Assembly: GCF_001659605.2 (NCBI RefSeq)
Contig: NC_035169.2
Span: forward strand, 17,794,263 to 17,858,262
Length of the DNA: 64,000 bases
Direction of reading: 5' to 3'
DNA from: Manihot esculenta
Taxonomy: Eukaryota > Streptophyta > Magnoliopsida > Malpighiales > Euphorbiaceae
Made by a program: the position numbers and the translations under genes. Below the pieces are notes generated by a model, which worked only from the letters and a program-made list of their open reading frames with translations, was not told the origin of the DNA and did no database searches. Below are positions 38,401 to 47,510 of the stretch, in pieces; the first letter of the stretch is position 1, and every line of letters starts with the position of its first letter.

Positions 38401-40584
38401 CTTGATATTTCCTACTGCTTATCTTCAACAAAAATATTTACAAACAGATCATCGTATATGAGTGATGCCCATAAATAAATCACAAAATAGTATCAACAAA
38501 GTGTTGAAATCTACTAGAAGCATATGAAGTTCTCCCTCATATCAGACAAAATTATTTAATAGTACCAACATACTGTTAAAAGGAACATTATAATCTAAGA
38601 TATTATGAGTAAGAAAAGAACTGAACCATCAACAAGAATAAAACACTGCTCAAGAATGCATGCATCAAAAAACTAGAGGAAGCTTACTAGGACTAGGGAA
38701 AAATCTTCTACGATCATTGGGACATGCAACAAAAAGCGCATTTTGTTGATTAAACAATGCTTGGACAACCAAGAAAAACCACTCCCGCAATACACCAGGA
38801 CCAGTAGCTTCTTCATTTTTAAATTCCATAAATAGACCACCATGCAGTGCCTCAGGGTCTGCTCGTGCTATGTACTCAAATGACTCTGCCAACAGATGTG
38901 ATCTATCAATGAGCATCTCATGCAGCTCCTCATAATCTTCTTTAACCTCAGGGAACATCATCATTGCCAAATGCCTTCTGGACTCAAAATCAGTGACATC
39001 CTTATGCTGAAGAAGCCACTGATGATCATCATTTCGTTTTGCATATTTAACAATTAGAACACATAAGGAAGCCTTCCTAAGCCTCAAAACTGCCCAGAAT
39101 TGTTCTTCAGCATTTTTGTAAAGTTTGGCAATGCTATTCAATTCCTTCAAAATAGCAAGATACTGAGACCAAGCCGTGCGAGTAGACTCACCTTCACCAT
39201 TTGGTTTCAGAGGCAAGCAACCCTCCATTTTGCAAAGGCAATTATCCATTTTCTTCAGTAAATCACTAAATATAACATGAAGTTGCTCAATTTCCTCCAC
39301 ATATAATGGATGACTAAAACCTCTCTTGTTCAAAGGCATAGAAATGGGCACCTGAAAACCCCCTTGCTCTGTAATTGTAGTATGCAAAGGAAGCAAGAAG
39401 GCTGAGAAATCCCGAACATCACTTGGCACTGGCCCTGCAGTGGTAGCAGACTCCATACTTGAAACCAAATCCCTAGACAACCTATTAGCTAACTCATTCA
39501 CAAATGGGAAAATGTCCTGTATCACAATCAATCCTTTTACATCCTCTCCACCACCATACTTTGATGCACCACGTGATACTCCCATAGTCTCCAACAATGA
39601 TCCAAGGGTACTCCGGCAAGAGAGATACAAAGGATCATCATGAGCAACTTTCCTAAGCAACTTACAGAACTCTAACACTATAGGTGCACACTGTGTATGC
39701 AAAGGCTTCGGCAATGAAATCCTACATGAATTTAAAAAATGTTTAATTGAGCTCTCGGCACACTCCTTGTTACCTTTAATGGTAGAAACATAAAGCATTA
39801 CCAAAGCAGCAGGTGCAGAGGATGACATAAAAATCTGAAGATGTCCAACTGCAGTCTCGTAATCATCTTTGGGCGTTAGAGTAAAGAACTCATTCATCAA
39901 ACTTTTGATATGTTTTGAGGCATAAGTATGGCAAGGCAATCCTGCTTTACAAAGACGAGAAATAAACGATACCATGTCATCAATTAGCTGACAAGTCTGC
40001 GGGTGCTTGGTACTTCGCATCCGCCCCACCAAATGAAGCCCAGCGTCGTTCTGAATTGCACACTCAGCCAGCGACTGCTCCCACTGGAGTTGCTTACCCC
40101 TATAAATTAGCCTCTGCTCTATAACCGGAATTCCCGTGATTGCCTGAATCCGCTCGTGAAGTGATTTCACCGTGTCGTCAGAATTGGCATGTATAACAAT
40201 ATGGTTGCCATCGGAAATCATTCTTATAAAAAATTGGAGCCGGGAAACCAATCGACTGGGCCCCGGAGGAGTGGAGGAGCAGGAGCAATGAGCGGATTTT
40301 GCATCGGCGACGCGAGTATCGAAGTGGCTTGAACAAGAAGGCGACGGTAATTGATTCTTACCCGTGGAGGAGGAATCCACCGCGAGGGACTCGTCTTTTC
40401 GCATCCTGACGGAAACTAGGTCCGACAAACCCAAGTCGTCATCGTCGTCGAAACTCGGTGCATAATCGTCCAATTTGCGCTTAGACGAGACGCGGTAATC
40501 GTGGCCGTTGATGGCAACGGCGGCAGTGGTGGTGGAGGAGCGTTGAGAGGGGCAATCAACGGTGGGTGATTGGAGTAGAGACAT
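22283..40584 (-). CDS. UPL5: UPL5-like HECT E3 ubiquitin-protein ligase, three exons
   Basis: HECT ligases take ubiquitin from an E2 onto their own cysteine and pass it to a substrate. Joined exons 40584-38688, 32780-32191 and 22546-22283 encode 916 residues; Arabidopsis UPL5 is about 870. The start is the first in-frame ATG (MSLLQSPTV). Features: basic KRKLDD near residue 35, ubiquitin-like domain at about 116-191, HECT domain at about 550-916 with catalytic Cys near 882 in [11 protein letters not shown] and the end SFGTW. No stop or frameshift interrupts it, so the gene looks functional. Arabidopsis UPL5 targets the senescence factor WRKY53; the same role here is inference. Introns of 5.9 and 9.6 kb are full of repeats. 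Confidence 0.95.
23050..23102. repeat. (TA)n(GATA)n(CA)n microsatellite
   Basis: Compound run of TA, GATATA and CA dinucleotides. Further runs in this intron: (AT)n at 23597-23617, (AC)n at 25211-25249, and (TG)n(TA)n at 26378-26422. Confidence 0.95.
24380..27520 (+). mobile_element. Ty3/gypsy relic (Reina-like chromovirus), antisense to UPL5
   Basis: Strongly decayed. The protease-RT linker is readable near 24610-24700, RT at 24750-25035 ([45 protein letters not shown]), integrase traces at 25450-26250 and a chromodomain at about 27290-27370 ([15 protein letters not shown]) followed by [11 protein letters not shown] in another frame. Many stops and shifts; RNase H is replaced by a duplicated AT-rich insert and an AC microsatellite. 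The short PR-RT spacing and terminal chromodomain fit Reina; lineage is tentative. Confidence 0.8.
25068..25157 (+). repeat. 45-bp tandem duplication
   Basis: A block beginning ACCAACTATATTTTATATC occurs at 25068 and again at 25113. It lies where the relic RT is interrupted. Confidence 0.85.
27523..27840 (+). mobile_element. Possible 3' LTR of the gypsy relic in intron 2
   Basis: A purine-rich run (GAGGAAGCAG) precedes TGTTAGTTGTGCAAG, with a TATA-like box TATAAATAGG near 27569. The position after the chromodomain fits a short Reina LTR. The right end is a guess, and no second copy is present to prove it. Confidence 0.4.
28554..28839 (+). repeat. 143-bp tandem duplication
   Basis: Two adjacent copies (28554-28696 and 28697-28839), each beginning GATGAAGCAAGAGGAAATCC and ending AATTTAATTATCATAA. 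They differ at about a dozen positions. It lies in UPL5 intron 2. Confidence 0.93.
29068..31262. mobile_element. Candidate old DNA transposon with long degenerate terminal inverted repeats
   Basis: The left end (GGTGTAAATGAACCAAGCC, then AGCTCAAGCTTGGTTAATTAA) and the reverse complement of the right end (GGTATATACATGATCAAGTGG, then GCTCAAGCTCAGTTAATTAA) resemble each other over roughly 190 bp, rich in AGCTCGA/AAGCTTGA words. No transposase is visible and no target duplication is clear. A MITE-like element is nested inside. It may instead be two independent insertions of one family in opposite orientation. Confidence 0.4.
30226..30643. mobile_element. MITE-like element with long terminal inverted repeats
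   Basis: Left arm (30226-30296: CTTTTTCCATCCCTGACTTG, then GTCAAAATTAACACATATGT) and right arm (30576-30640) are inverted copies at about 75% over 65 bp; both include CATCCCT and ATGTCCCT. The interior is about 280 bp and non-coding, with no transposase. Long arms suggest a Mutator-like MITE, but the target duplication was not resolved. Confidence 0.6.
32191..32780 (-). CDS. UPL5: UPL5 exon 2: HECT N-lobe
   Basis: The acceptor is TATGCTCCAG|CATCG after a T-rich tract; the donor AAG|GTGCGT is at 32190. It encodes [20 protein letters not shown], then the E2-binding part of the lobe and ISWFWK at the end (phase 0). The open frame extends past both splice sites, but the flanking residues do not fit the HECT pattern, which supports the junctions chosen. 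Confidence 0.93.
33288..33410 (+). repeat. 65-bp tandem duplication
   Basis: GGGTACTGCAATAATATTGG begins both copies, at 33288 and 33353; both continue through AGAGCAACTTTACAAGAGGA. The second copy is cut slightly short. Confidence 0.9.
34355..34445 (+). pseudogene. Trace of a gypsy gag zinc knuckle
   Basis: One frame reads [17 protein letters not shown], close to the CCHC knuckle of plant gypsy Gag (C..C.GFGH....CPN) with a Tyr in place of the second Cys and Gln in place of His. There is no other coding sequence around it. Confidence 0.4.
36091..38010 (+). mobile_element. Ty3/gypsy relic: LTR end, primer site, gag and protease
   Basis: A possible 5' LTR (about 36091-36462) ends before TTTTATCAGAGC (36464-36475), a one- to two-base variant of the initiator-tRNA primer site. 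Gag-like pieces follow ([20 protein letters not shown]), then a knuckle-type region ([20 protein letters not shown]) with an acidic linker ([11 protein letters not shown]) and a protease with TGSTPN in place of SGSTHN. It ends with YDLTLGAS and a [10 protein letters not shown] motif. Many stops. RT and beyond are missing. Confidence 0.7.
38011..38140 (+). mobile_element. Ty1/copia 5' LTR fragment with primer-binding site
   Basis: TGTTGAGATATG, a common copia LTR start, lies at 38011. About 110 bp on, ATGGTATCAAAGCC (38122-38135) follows a pyrimidine-rich end, as at a copia LTR/primer-site junction. No coding sequence follows. It is small, so the call is tentative. Confidence 0.45.
38688..40584 (-). 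CDS. UPL5: UPL5 exon 1: ubiquitin-like domain, middle region, start of HECT
   Basis: It encodes residues 1-632 plus the first base of codon 633. The N-terminus is Ser/Thr-rich with an acidic run ([12 protein letters not shown]). The ubiquitin-like fold has the pattern [20 protein letters not shown], then [18 protein letters not shown] long helical middle region follows. The HECT N-lobe starts near [13 protein letters not shown] (about residue 553) and includes [19 protein letters not shown]. The donor is CCTA|GTAAGC at 38687. Upstream in-frame codons back to 40710 lack an ATG. Confidence 0.95.
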
Positions 40585-40810
40585 TTGACGGTGGGAGCCC
40601 CCGCCGCTACGGTGGGGGAGAGAGCATGGGACCGAAGCCAAACCAGTAAAACCCCAACTTGGTTCCTTGTTGTTTAAGTACAAGAAAAAAAGAGAGAGAT
40701 ATGTAAGCAAAAAATTTTAGAGAGAAATTGATCGGAAAATTTCTTCTTTCTTTCTGCGTTTTCTTTCAGAGCCGTCTTCAGCAAGGTCTGTCATCTCACG
40801 CTATTTGTTT
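40585..40810 (-). promoter_or_regulatory. UPL5: Likely UPL5 5' untranslated and promoter region
   Basis: Sequence upstream of the first ATG holds a CT-rich tract near 40683-40700 and a GA-rich tract near 40743-40770 as read on the minus strand, typical of plant leaders. No clear TATA box or transcription start could be fixed. Confidence 0.35.
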
Positions 40811-41629
40811 TTATATTTACTTAAATCCAAATGTACTGGGCACTTGTTAGGTGTGGTAGTGTGATCAACGGCTAGGATCTAAAACCCTCCTACTATAGAA
40901 TAAATATGGAAGGGTATTCATCTTTTTAAAAATTTAGTTGCGTTGGCCGGGTCAAGTCATTCGTCTCGGCACTTGTGTACGGTTTCCTTGGATAATTACC
41001 TCTACAGTTACTATTTTAAAATTTATTTCCCTATTGTCCCATTAACCCTAGTGATTGGTACTTGTACCAAACCCTCCCATTCCAAATTTGATCAATTTCT
41101 CTCTATTCAATTCTATTTTGATGATTTGATTTTGTCTCGGCCTCTAATCTTAGAAACTTGGTCGAATAAATATTTTTTTAATAAATATATGATTTATAAT
41201 TTATTTATATTCTATCATTATTAACACGGTTAATAAATTACAGTAGAATAGATTTATTAAAATATAAAATATAATTATACAAATGTAATTTTGAATTTTT
41301 TATATTTTTAAAAATTATAATGTTTATATTTTATTTACCTTCAACATTTCATAAAAAATAACTTTATTATTATTATTATTACTATTATTATTAGTATTAT
41401 GTTTTTTTATCCAAAAAATGTGAGAAATATTTATTTTAAAAAGATTGTTTTATTTACTTTAAAGCTAATTTCTATAATTGTTTTAATTATTAAAAGGGAA
41501 AAAATTAATAACTATATTATAATTTAATTATTAACTTTTTAAATTTAATTTAGTTTATTGTTGTGATTAATTTTAAAATTTTAATTTTATTGATTAAAAT
41601 AGAATTTTGTAATAAAAATGTATTTTTCA
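40811..41629. other. AT-rich intergenic spacer upstream of UPL5
   Basis: It includes ATT trinucleotide repeats at about 41363-41398 and long A/T tracts. No gene. It forms the left flank of the integrated pararetrovirus. Confidence 0.6.
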
Positions 41630-42240
41630 TAATGATTTAAACAGTAAAACACAAAAAACACCAAAAACACAAACCAATTTCTGATGTGGAATATCAGTCA
41701 ATACTGCAATCACAGAGCATACTTATTTGTACTAGTATATAATACAGAATGTAAATAGAGTATAAATATAAATACTTACTTTGTATTAAATTGTAATACA
41801 ATTACACTGCTACGACCAAGTTGTAGTAAACTATGGTCTCCTTACAGTTTGTAGAAGAAAGAAAATTTGGATAATAAACTATGAAGAACATGAAGAGAAA
41901 TTCAGAGAAATTTTTTAGATGATCTTGTAATGAACTACATAGCTCTATTTATAGAAGCCGGATTTCAAATTTTTCTTCAATTCATTTTGATGCTTTTTCT
42001 TTTGAGCTGTCTTTGGTCTTTTGTCAATCAATTTGATGCTTTTTCTTTTGAGCTGTCCTTGATTTTTTGTCGGTGATGCTTTTGTCGGCCAATTACTGAG
42101 TGCATTGTTGCGTCACTTTGTCTGTTCTGCTTTTGTCTTAGTGCATCTCTGTGTCACTTTGTCGGTTTGTGCTTTGTGTCATTGTCTTGTTATGTCATTG
42201 TCTGCTGAGTCATCATTTATCTGCTCTGGGTCTTTATTTG
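41630..42240 (-). promoter_or_regulatory. Pararetroviral intergenic region with TATA box and direct repeat
   Basis: Non-coding region after ORF2. A minus-strand TATAAATA box lies at 41946-41953, placed to start the pregenomic RNA. In the upstream promoter a direct repeat occurs with 46-bp spacing (TTTGATGCTTTTTCTTTTGAGC at about 41986 and 42032, cited in part), and further TTGTC/TCATTG-rich low-complexity sequence runs to 42200. Confidence 0.6.
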
Positions 42241-43596
42241 TTACATTTCTACTTGAGTAAAGAAATCATCATTTTCATCAGAGAGGTCAATTGGTGATGT
42301 TGTAGAACTTCTTGTCTCTTTTAATTCTTCCAGTAATTTTGCATACTCTACTTCTGAAGTACATGCAGCCATTTGAGACATTATTTGTTGTTTCTTTGCC
42401 AAAAAGGTTTCGTGTTTGGTTATAGTAGATAGTCCTAAATTTGCAGTATTGCAATATTCAGGATGTTTCAGAAGAAATTGTTCTATGACTTTTGGGCCAC
42501 AAGCTTGTAAATCAGTCTTGATCCACCATTTGATTTTATATTTTCTGATAAGGACTGGTATTTGGAAATTGTCAATAGACTGGTCTTTTATTTGGTATTC
42601 TATCATAAGGATCCAAGGTATATGAAAATAATGGTAATAAATTAGCCATCTGGGAGAACAAGTAATAGTATCTGGTAACTTGGTTTTCTCAAAGAATTGG
42701 TCTTGTGCATTTTTAATTGGATCAGGAATAATATCGCTGCTTATACCAAATTTATTCCACCATTGATGGAACCATTATGGGATAGGATATATAAAATTGT
42801 CAGAAAAGAAGAAAAAGAAAGAGACGGATAATTGGTCATTTTGCTTCAGGAATGTTCTTTCCCAAGCATTTTGATAATCATAATAATTGTACTTAACAAT
42901 TTGTCTCATTTGTCCATTGGTCAAAGTCATTTCTTTTGTCTTATGGAGCTCTTGTCCCCAATCTGAAAGTGTCCATATTTTTAAAATACGTACCTTGCAA
43001 TATCTCAGCTTGCTAGGAAACTTTGGATCAAAATTATTATGAATAAGAATGGAGTTTGTGTTGATGAGGATGGCTTCATAATACTGTTGAGATTTATGAA
43101 AATTGTCTGGAATATAATAATGGGTTTTTGGAAAGATGGATTCACAAAACTGATAGACATTTAAATTGGGATTTTGGGCCCAATATTCAGGTTCTATAGT
43201 GAGTACGTAGTCTTCACTGGGTTTATATTTGTATTCAGATTGAGTCAATTCTTGCGAAGTTATTGGGCTTGAAGGAGATGGGCCTGTAACAGCTTGTTTA
43301 AAGGTGGATGGTGTTACTGGTTCTATTAATCTAGTGGGAGATTGTAATGGACTGAATTTGTTGAGTGAAGTAAAGTTGGGCCTTGGTGATCTGGGTCTTG
43401 GGTAACTTGGTTGCAGAACCAAAGCACTTGAAATATGATCCATTGGTCGCTGCATAATACTTGCAGTATTAGTAAAGATTGGTCTAGGAACAGAAGATTG
43501 TCCAGAAGTAAATAATTGTAAATTTGTCAAATTGGTCTTAGTAATATTTGTCTGAGATCTCAAAGATATCTTTTCAGCATCTTTTCCTTTGTCCAT
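42241..43596 (-). pseudogene. Pararetrovirus ORF2, function unknown
   Basis: 451 codons from ATG 43596 to the stop at 42241, broken only by one TAA at 42775-42777. The start overlaps the ORF1 stop (TAATG). The N-terminal third is Ser/Pro/Thr-rich (RPRSPRPNFTSL). The middle contains YWAQNPNLNVYQFCESIFP and a Tyr-rich segment. A WFHQWWNKFG motif follows the stop, and the C-terminus is charged (LLEELKETRSS). I see no integrase, protease or RNA-binding signature. Its position matches the second ORF of florendoviruses, whose role is not known to me. Confidence 0.7.
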
Positions 43597-43598
43597 TA

Positions 43599-44276
43599 TT
43601 TGCCTTGTAAAAATTCTCGAGTCAAGAAATCTGCAATAGAATTATTAGTTCCTTCAAAATCAAATATAGATAAAAAAGCTTGTCATCTTGCAAATATATT
43701 TTTGGCTGCTAGATTTTTTACATCTTTTGTTAGTACATCTTTAGCGGTTTTGCAGTCTACTCTAATAGTAAACTTTTGGTTTAGTAAATCACTTTGAAAT
43801 TTAGTAACACATAATACTATGGCTAAAATTTCTTTTTTTATTGTAGAATATTTTTCTTGAGTTGGATTCCAAAATCCTGAATAATATCTTATGATACAGT
43901 CTTTGTCATTTATATTTTGTTTGAGTATACCACCATACCCTATATCTGAAGCATCTGTTTCTACTATTTTTGGAAAATTTGAATTACAAATATTTAAACA
44001 TGGTAAATTCTTAACATATTTTTTTATTTCTTGGACTATTTTTGTATGTTCATTACTCCAGGGTTTGAGATTTGTTTTTAACCTATTATATAATGGTTTA
44101 CAAAAAATCCTTAATTTTGGATAGAAATCAGAAATGTAGTTTAGAGATCCTAAAAATCTTTGTAATTGATTTTTGTTTTTAATTTCATCTGGGAATTTGT
44201 CTGCAAATTCTATACTTCGTTGAATTGGTACTATTGTATTTTGATAAATTTCATGTCCCAAAAATCTAACCTTTGT
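43599..44276 (-). pseudogene. Pararetrovirus ORF1: end of RT connection and RNase H
   Basis: RNase H removes template RNA during reverse transcription. The region reads FLGSLNYISDFYPKL (RT thumb/connection) then VETDASDIGYGGIL, STIKKEILAIV and FTIRVDCKTAKDVL, holding the Asp-Glu-Asp set. A TGA at 43683 replaces a Trp expected in ARWQAF. Downstream the frame continues to FLTREFLQGK and the genuine ORF1 stop TAA (43598-43596). No integrase follows. Confidence 0.88.
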
Positions 44277-45098
44277 TTAAAATATTTTCATCTTTGGTTT
44301 AGATAAAACTAGTCCATTTCTTTTTATGGCATTATAAAAAATTTGTAAATGTTTGATATGTTGAGAAATATTCTGACTAAAAATTAAAACATCATCTATA
44401 TAAGTAATAATAAAATCATATGGCTTAAAAATGTCATTCATTATTTTTTGAAATTCACTTGGTGCATTTTTTAACCCAAAAGGCATAATGTTCCATTCAT
44501 ATTGTCCAAATGGTACGGTAAAAGCAGTTTTGTATTTATCTTGTTCTGCTATCTGAACTTGCCAAAATCCAGATTTCATATCAAATTTTGAAAATATTTC
44601 TGCTTTATATAATCTATTTAATAAATCTTGTTTATTTGGTATAGGATACCTAATCCATCTTAAAACTCTATTCAAAGGTTTGTAATTTATAACTAACCTT
44701 GGTGCTCCTCTTTCTAATTCTACATTTTTTATTACATAAAAGGCCGCGCAAGACCAGGGAGATTTGCTTGGCCTAATTAAAATTTTCTTTAATAAATCTT
44801 GAATCTCTTTTTTGCAATATTCGAGCATTTCTTGGTTCATTTGTATAGGTCTAGCTTTTGTTGGAATATCTTGTTCTCTAAAATCTGGTTCATAAGGTAA
44901 TGTTACTATATGTTGTTTTCTATTCCAAAAAGCTGTGGGTAAATCAGAACATAAATCTTTTTCAAATTTTTCTTGTATGTTTTTTATTTGTTGTTGTATA
45001 TGTGGAGTATTTAATTGTTCATCAATTTTTTGAGAATGCAAATCTTCTTTTAAGAATTTTATTTGATTTTCTATATTATTTATTTTGCTTACATTTAT
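44277..45098 (-). pseudogene. Pararetrovirus ORF1: reverse transcriptase
   Basis: Open from after the stop at 45099-45101 to the TAA at 44277. Motifs in order: RPSKSPWSCAAFYV, RLVINYKPLNRVL, FSKFDMKSGFWQVQI, AFTVPFGQYEWNIMPFGLKN and the catalytic YIDDVLIFS. This pattern (PFGQYEWNVMPFGLKNAP, IDDVL) is that of Caulimoviridae RT rather than Ty3. The first codon of the open piece near 45041 is not an ATG; the protein is internal to ORF1. Confidence 0.93.
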
Positions 45099-45101
45099 TT
45101 A

Positions 45102-45770
45102 TTGGAATAAATTTACATAATGATGTGTAATTGTGGATATGAATTTGAATATAATATCTTGTCATAAAATGTTGGTTTCTAATCCTAATTGTGTTACTTT
45201 AAAAGGATATAACATTTGTAAAAAAGGATTTTCCAGTATTATTTGGGTATTAAGATTTTTTATTAACATAAAGCTTATTTTAAAACAAATATTATTATTA
45301 CAAATATGTGCACTGGGTATTTTATATTCTATTTTTACTTTAGTTGAATTTGCTGCTGATAGAATTTGTTTAGTTTTATGAAAATATTTACTAGGAATTA
45401 TTCCTTGATCTATACAATTCATATCTGCACCTGAATCTAACATAGCTATTGTTTCTATTTTAAAATCTTTAATTGTTAAAGCAATTTTAATATACCATTT
45501 TTGAAATTTAATTCTAGTAATATTATTAAATTTTAATTCTTTGTCACTTTCGTTATCAGAAACAACATCTTCTGATTTTATTTGGATTTTTTCTAAGCTT
45601 TGGTTTTGTTCTAATTGGTCACATCTAAGTTTTAATTGTTTTACTTCTAATTTTAATTGTTTAATTTCTGACTGTAAGTCCATAGAAGAAATTGTTTTTA
45701 TTGGTTTCTTTTGTTTAAACATTTGTTCTATATCTTCAAAAGTTGTTGGTGACTCTGTTCCTTGTTTTAT
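45102..45770 (-). pseudogene. Pararetrovirus ORF1: aspartic protease
   Basis: A coiled-coil-like Lys/Leu/Gln segment (IKQLKLEVKQLKLRCDQLEQ) leads into a retropepsin with active site AMLDSGADMNCID and later motif TQIILENPFL, where ILG is usual. It matures the ORF1 polyprotein. Stops lie at 45771 (before) and at 45162 and 45099 (after). In frame with its neighbours. Confidence 0.85.
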
Positions 45771-45773
45771 TTA

Positions 45774-47510
45774 TTCATTTATTATTTTTGTTAATTTTTT
45801 GAAAAATTTTCTTTTTATATTAGAATCTTGAACTTGTTCTATTTGTTCTAATATTTGATTATAATCTGTTAACATATTTATTTTATTATTGCAAACACAT
45901 ATTTCTCCTTTGCAATTATGCTCACTACTTACTATTGTTTCAGAGGAATGGTCACTACTGTAATCATCATCTAATTCTGATGAGGATAAATTAATCTGAT
46001 CTATTTTATCTAATAATTGTTCAATATTGTCAATCTTTAATTCTATAGTTTCTTTCACTTTTGTCGAAAATAAATTAGGTAATCCTGTTAGGAATTTTTC
46101 TTTCCAATGGTAAGCATTAGGATCAGCTAAGGCATATTCTCTTTTTAAAAAATTGTCTTTATACCATCTAAAATTTTCTAGTTTTCTGCATTTCAAATTT
46201 TGTAAAATTTCACTATTTCTTTCAGTATATAAATCTAAATCTCCTATGAAATGGGATATAATATTATAGACTAAATATGCTAATATAAAAGATTGTGGTT
46301 GTCCTGTTGATGGATCAATAATTAATTCGCCAGTAGTATTATTAATTCTTCTAGCTGATAAAATATTTTCTCTAATTTCATTACTGAGTAATTTGTCCCA
46401 CCATGTTCTCAATTCTCCTGTAAATCCTAATATTATATTTTCTGCAGCGTCTTTTTCTGTAATTCCAACTCTTTGTTTATAAATATTTCCTACTATTACC
46501 ATTTCTTTTGTAATTTGTATTATTTCTACTTCTGACCTTTCGTCAATATTCCATTCATATATATTTTTTGCATTATATTGTTTTTATTTTCTGTCTAAAA
46601 TTTTTAAATCATCAGGTTGTTTATTATATTGTCTTTCTATATTATTTAAAGGAATGATATATTCTTTGTCAGAGTCTGAAGCTTCTAAAGGATTCTCTAT
46701 AGTTTCATTTTCTGAGGAAGAAGTTTCATTGTATTCAGTCAACACAGTAATTTTTCCTTTATCTTTGTTAATAATTTCTTCTTTAATTTCTCCCGAAGTG
46801 CTGGGTTTTGAAGACTTATTTTGTTTATTAATTATTTTTTGTAATAATTTTGACATATAATTTAGTTCTGTTTTTGGATTTATTGTGACAATATCGATGG
46901 GATTTTGTGATGGAGGTATCATTTTTGTAAAAGGTTTATTTATTGGTTTTTTTGTATGATCTATGGTATACGGTCTAGGATTTGTATATCTTTGAGAAAC
47001 ATAAGTAGTATTTGGTTTATATGTTATAGGGGATTGTGTCTTAGGTATTTTTATGTGATATATATCTGTTATGGCTTCATGATTTTGTTCTATCTTTTCT
47101 TCTATTCTGTCTAATTGGTTTCCTAATAAATGTAATGTTACATTTGTCCAATTATTTTGTAAACAGATATCTTTCATTTCATTATTTTGTATAGTATTTG
47201 TATGTATAATTAGTTGTATACCATTGTAAACATGATCTTTTTTAAAAAATGCTCTATTCATTGGTGGTCTTTCTGATTCATAATATTGGTCACTTGGTTC
47301 TCCTATATCATTTACTTTATTCCATTTATGTATTTTCTTTTCTAAAACATTTAATCTTTTTTCATGAAAATACTTTAAGTATGTAAAGAATGGTATATTC
47401 GTTTCTACTTGATTGCAAAACTCAAAATAGTTTTTCTTGATTAAACTTTGTTCTTTTCTTGAATATGTTTTAAGAAATATATCTCTTTTCCCCCGATTTT
47501 TATCTGACAT
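45774..47510 (-). pseudogene. Pararetrovirus ORF1: coat protein region
   Basis: Two open pieces in one frame, separated by a TAA at 46584-46586. The second holds GFTGELRTWWDKLLS and an RWYKDNFLKREY region typical of caulimovirid/gag-like capsids. Acidic patches flank it (SSSELDDDYSSDHSSE; SSENETIENPLEASDSD). A Cys cluster (CKGEICVCN) lies near the C-terminus but a standard CCHC knuckle was not found. Lys-rich and acidic tracts are usual for pararetroviral coat precursors. Confidence 0.75.

Larger units (their letters stand above)
32781..38687 (-). other. UPL5: UPL5 intron 1 (5.9 kb)
   Basis: GTAAGC donor and TGCTCCAG acceptor. It contains a 65-bp duplication (33288), a gag zinc-knuckle trace (34355), a gypsy relic (36091-38010) and a copia LTR/primer-site fragment (38011-38140), all on the plus strand. 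I could identify nothing in 33420-34350, 34450-36090 or 38140-38687. Confidence 0.88.

Noticed and set aside
40585..40710. Longer UPL5 N-terminus starting at 40710
   Set aside because: The upstream codon is TTG, not ATG; the first ATG is at 40584 and matches the expected UPL5 start.
42241..43596. ORF2 of the pararetrovirus as an integrase or transactivator
   Set aside because: No HHCC, DDE or other recognisable signature; function left unassigned.
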